A stretch of DNA of 9,014 nucleotides from Proteiniphilum sp. UBA4084 (GTDB lineage Bacteria; Bacteroidota; Bacteroidia; Bacteroidales; Dysgonomonadaceae). The DNA lies in NCBI GenBank assembly GCA_002383605.1, contig DFYK01000092.1:22811-31824 (forward strand). The letters run 5' to 3'. Position numbers and translations under genes: made by a program. Shown piece by piece: positions 6,913-9,014 of this stretch. Every line of letters starts with the position of its first letter. Position 1 is the stretch's first letter. The notes beneath the pieces are model-generated. The model did not search any database, was not told the DNA's origin, and was given only the letters and a program-made list of their open reading frames with translations.

Positions 6913-9014
6913 CAATGATTGTAAATTTTGCGAATTTTAATAAAAGCTGTTTCTTCCCGGCCGATTCAAACTCCACGAAGGCGCGGCGGTCGTTTCCCCC
7001 CATTTCGATGGAGGTGACCACGCCCCGTCCGAAACGTTCATGCTCAATGAGATGGCCCACCTTCAACTCTTTTGCCTCTTTCGACAGGGGAAGGGTAGAG
7101 GTGGCCCGTTGTACCGGTGTTACCTTGTTGGGCAAACTGATGCTCCTATCCTGTTTTTGCAGTCGCTCAGCCCGCATCGAGCCCCAGAAATCATCTGCGT
7201 GAGACGGATAGGATATTTCACCTCCCAATTGGCTGTCTGTAGAAAGAAATACCGGGTCGATGTCCTTCAGAAAACGGCTTGCAACAGCCGGGTTGGTAAC
7301 GCCATTCCTGAAGCGGCTTCTGGCATGGGTAATGGTACATGTTTTCTTTGCCCGGGTGATGGCCACGTAGAAGAGGCGTCGTTCCTCCTCCAGGCCGCGT
7401 AGCTCGGATTTGGCCATTGCCGATGGAAACAGGTCTTCCTCCATGCCCACCACGAACACGTGATCAAACTCCAGTCCCTTGGCGGAGTGAACCGTCATCA
7501 GGGTTACTTTTTCGTTTTCGCCTTCCTTGTCGGTATCCTGGTCGGTGAGCAGCGATACTTCCGACAGGAAATCGACCAGTTGGTTGTTCTCCTCTCCCTG
7601 CTCCTGGCGGGTGACCACAAACTCATTCATGGCATTGAGCAGCTCCTGGATATTCTGTGTGCGGCTCATTCCCTCAGGTGTCATATCTTCGTAAGCCTCT
7701 TCGGCGATGCCGCTGTTTCTGATTACCTCCTGTGCCAGCTCAAAGGCGTTCAGCCGATTGTTTTTATCGATGAAGTCGGCGATGAGTGATTGGAAATCAG
7801 CCAGCTTTCTGGTAGTACCTGCGTTGACATCCAGGCTGTACGTGAGAGGAGATTCCAAAACATGCCACAGGCTGACCTGATGTAAGGCTGCTGCTGCAGA
7901 GATCTTGCCGACTGTCACGTCTCCGATGCCGCGAGTGGGGTAATTGATGATCCTGCGGAATGCCTCCTCATCATCGTGGTTCACAATCAGTCTGAAGTAG
8001 CTGATCACATCTTTGATCTCTTTGCGTTGATAAAAAGAGAGGCCACCATAGATCCTGTATGGAATGTTGTTTTTGCGTAATGATTCTTCAAAGATACGTG
8101 ATTGTGCGTTCGTGCGGTAAAGGATGGCGAAATCACCGTAAGAAGCATGCTCTTCCATCCGCATCCGGGCAATCTTGTTGGAGACGATAAGTCCTTCTTC
8201 AAAATCGGAGAAAGCGCCTCTGATCTCTATTTTTTCTCCTGGTTCATTTTCTGAAAAGACATCTTTGAAAATCTGTTCGCTGTTTTTTTTGATCAGGCTG
8301 TTGGCGGCATTCACTATATTTTGCGTGGAGCGATAGTTTTGCTCCAGCTTAAAGATCTGTGTTTCGCTGAAGTTCGATTTAAACTTCAGGATGTTGTCGA
8401 TGTTGGCGCCCCGGAAGGAGTAGATGCTCTGGGCATCGTCGCCCACCACACAAACACGGTGGTGTATGTCGGCAAGCTGCCTCACGATGAGATGCTGCGC
8501 GAAGTTGGTGTCCTGGTATTCATCCACCAGGATATACTGGAACTGGTTGCGGTACTTTTCCAGTATCTCCGCATGGTCGCGAAACAGGATGTTGGTATAC
8601 ATCAGCAGATCGTCAAAATCCATGCTGTTGCCCGATCGCAGCCTGTTCTGGTAGCGCTGGTATATTTCATACAATTTGGGACGTTTTGCCATGCGATCGT
8701 ACTGCTGAATTTCGTCGTTGGCAGCATACATGGCCGGGGTGATCAGGCTGTTCTTCGCACGGGATATCTGTCCGTGCACAGCTCCCGGCCGGTAGAGCTT
8801 GTCATTGAGGTTCATCTCCTTGATGATGAGTCTGATCAGGTTGTTCGAGTCGGATGAGTCGAAGATGGTGAAGTTCGACCGGAAGCCGATGGCTTCCGCC
8901 TCGTTGCGCAATATGCGGGAGAAGATGGCGTGAAAGGTACCCATCCAGAGGCTGCGGGCTCTTTTTTCACCGACCAGCTCTGCGATACGCGATTTCATTT
9001 CGCGGGCGGCCTTG
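6890..9014 (-). CDS. pcrA: PcrA/UvrD-family superfamily 1 ATP-dependent 3'-5' DNA helicase (5' truncated by window)
   Basis: This helicase family unwinds DNA in repair, removal of RecA filaments and replication restart. The frame is still open at the right edge (KAAREMKSRI...), so 707 residues are visible and about 50-60, including the Walker A motif, lie outside. The ATG at 8998 is internal: 'KAAREM' belongs to conserved motif Ia. Counting from that Met, the motifs are GTFHAIFSRILR (20-31), the Walker B/motif II VDEYQD (158-163), motif III GDDAQSIYSFRG (186-197), motif IV QNYRS (220-224), motif V TVHSAKGLEF (502-511) and motif VI YVAITRAKK (544-552). The C-terminus (about 645-695) has the Tudor-like pattern VGHLIEHERFGRGVV...FVEFESAGKKQLLLKFAKF seen in PcrA, which binds RNA polymerase in other bacteria. 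The variant GDDAQ instead of GDxDQ in motif III appears normal for Bacteroidota homologues as I recall them. It converges on sucB with a 39-bp gap. Confidence 0.95.
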   Translation of the reverse strand, partial: KAAREMKSRIAELVGEKRARSLWMGTFHAIFSRILRNEAEAIGFRSNFTIFDSSDSNNLIRLIIKEMNLNDKLYRPGAVHGQISRAKNSLITPAMYAANDEIQQYDRMAKRPKLYEIYQRYQNRLRSGNSMDFDDLLMYTNILFRDHAEILEKYRNQFQYILVDEYQDTNFAQHLIVRQLADIHHRVCVVGDDAQSIYSFRGANIDNILKFKSNFSETQIFKLEQNYRSTQNIVNAANSLIKKNSEQIFKDVFSENEPGEKIEIRGAFSDFEEGLIVSNKIARMRMEEHASYGDFAILYRTNAQSRIFEESLRKNNIPYRIYGGLSFYQRKEIKDVISYFRLIVNHDDEEAFRRIINYPTRGIGDVTVGKISAAAALHQVSLWHVLESPLTYSLDVNAGTTRKLADFQSLIADFIDKNNRLNAFELAQEVIRNSGIAEEAYEDMTPEGMSRTQNIQELLNAMNEFVVTRQEQGEENNQLVDFLSEVSLLTDQDTDKEGENEKVTLMTVHSAKGLEFDHVFVVGMEEDLFPSAMAKSELRGLEEERRLFYVAITRAKKTCTITHARSRFRNGVTNPAVASRFLKDIDPVFLSTDSQLGGEISYPSHADDFWGSMRAERLQKQDRSISLPNKVTPVQRATSTLPLSKEAKELKVGHLIEHERFGRGVVTSIEMGGNDRRAFVEFESAGKKQLLLKFAKFTIIGSTGNNR

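Noticed and set aside
8321..8857. Plus-strand open frame of 178 codons opposite the helicase gene
   Set aside because: It covers helicase motifs on the other strand and its own translation resembles no protein family I know.
8996..9014. Apparent N-terminal truncation of the helicase (no Walker A)
   Set aside because: The frame is open to the window edge and begins within conserved motif Ia, so the missing part is simply outside the window.
1..9014. Hidden mobile element, CRISPR array, RNA gene or defence-type cluster
   Set aside because: The window is almost fully occupied by five recognisable housekeeping genes; the gaps are at most 191 bp and contain only the promoters and hairpins listed, with no arrays of repeats, tRNA-like folds or transposase-like frames.

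Overview
This looks like an ordinary chromosomal housekeeping region from a member of the Bacteroidota, most likely Bacteroidales. That placement is inferred from several signs. There are no strong Shine-Dalgarno sequences ahead of the genes. A promoter matches the Bacteroidota pattern TTTG / TAnnTTTG. The phosphofructokinase is the long pyrophosphate-dependent type. The PpiD-like and PcrA-like proteins also read like Bacteroidales homologues. Base composition looks roughly balanced. I cannot name the genus; a Dysgonomonadaceae-type organism is a guess.

Layout, left to right: (1) the C-terminal 267 residues of a PpiD-like periplasmic folding factor on the plus strand (1-804), cut by the window edge. 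(2) A perfect 11-bp-stem hairpin (840-874) that probably terminates transcription from both sides. (3) A complete pyrophosphate-dependent 6-phosphofructokinase gene, pfp, on the minus strand (898-2559). (4) A 191-bp divergent intergenic region with a good Bacteroidota promoter firing towards pfp and a weaker overlapping candidate firing towards sucA. (5) sucA (2751-5474) and sucB (5504-6850), 29 bp apart and almost certainly one operon, encoding E1 and E2 of the 2-oxoglutarate dehydrogenase complex. (6) The C-terminal 707 residues of a PcrA/UvrD-family DNA helicase on the minus strand (6890 to the right edge), convergent with sucB. A hairpin overlaps its stop codon.

The two metabolic units fit together as central carbon metabolism. 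Pfp interconverts fructose 6-phosphate and fructose 1,6-bisphosphate using pyrophosphate, while SucA and SucB convert 2-oxoglutarate to succinyl-CoA. The E3 subunit (dihydrolipoyl dehydrogenase) needed by the complex is not encoded next to sucB here. The flanking folding factor and helicase have no evident functional tie to them.

I see no mobile element, CRISPR array, RNA gene or defence-like cluster, and no convincing undescribed system. The points most worth a second look are the shortened, arginine-rich loop in the E3/E1-binding domain of SucB, the overlapping face-to-face promoter arrangement between pfp and sucA, and an exact 18-bp tandem duplication in the SucB linker.
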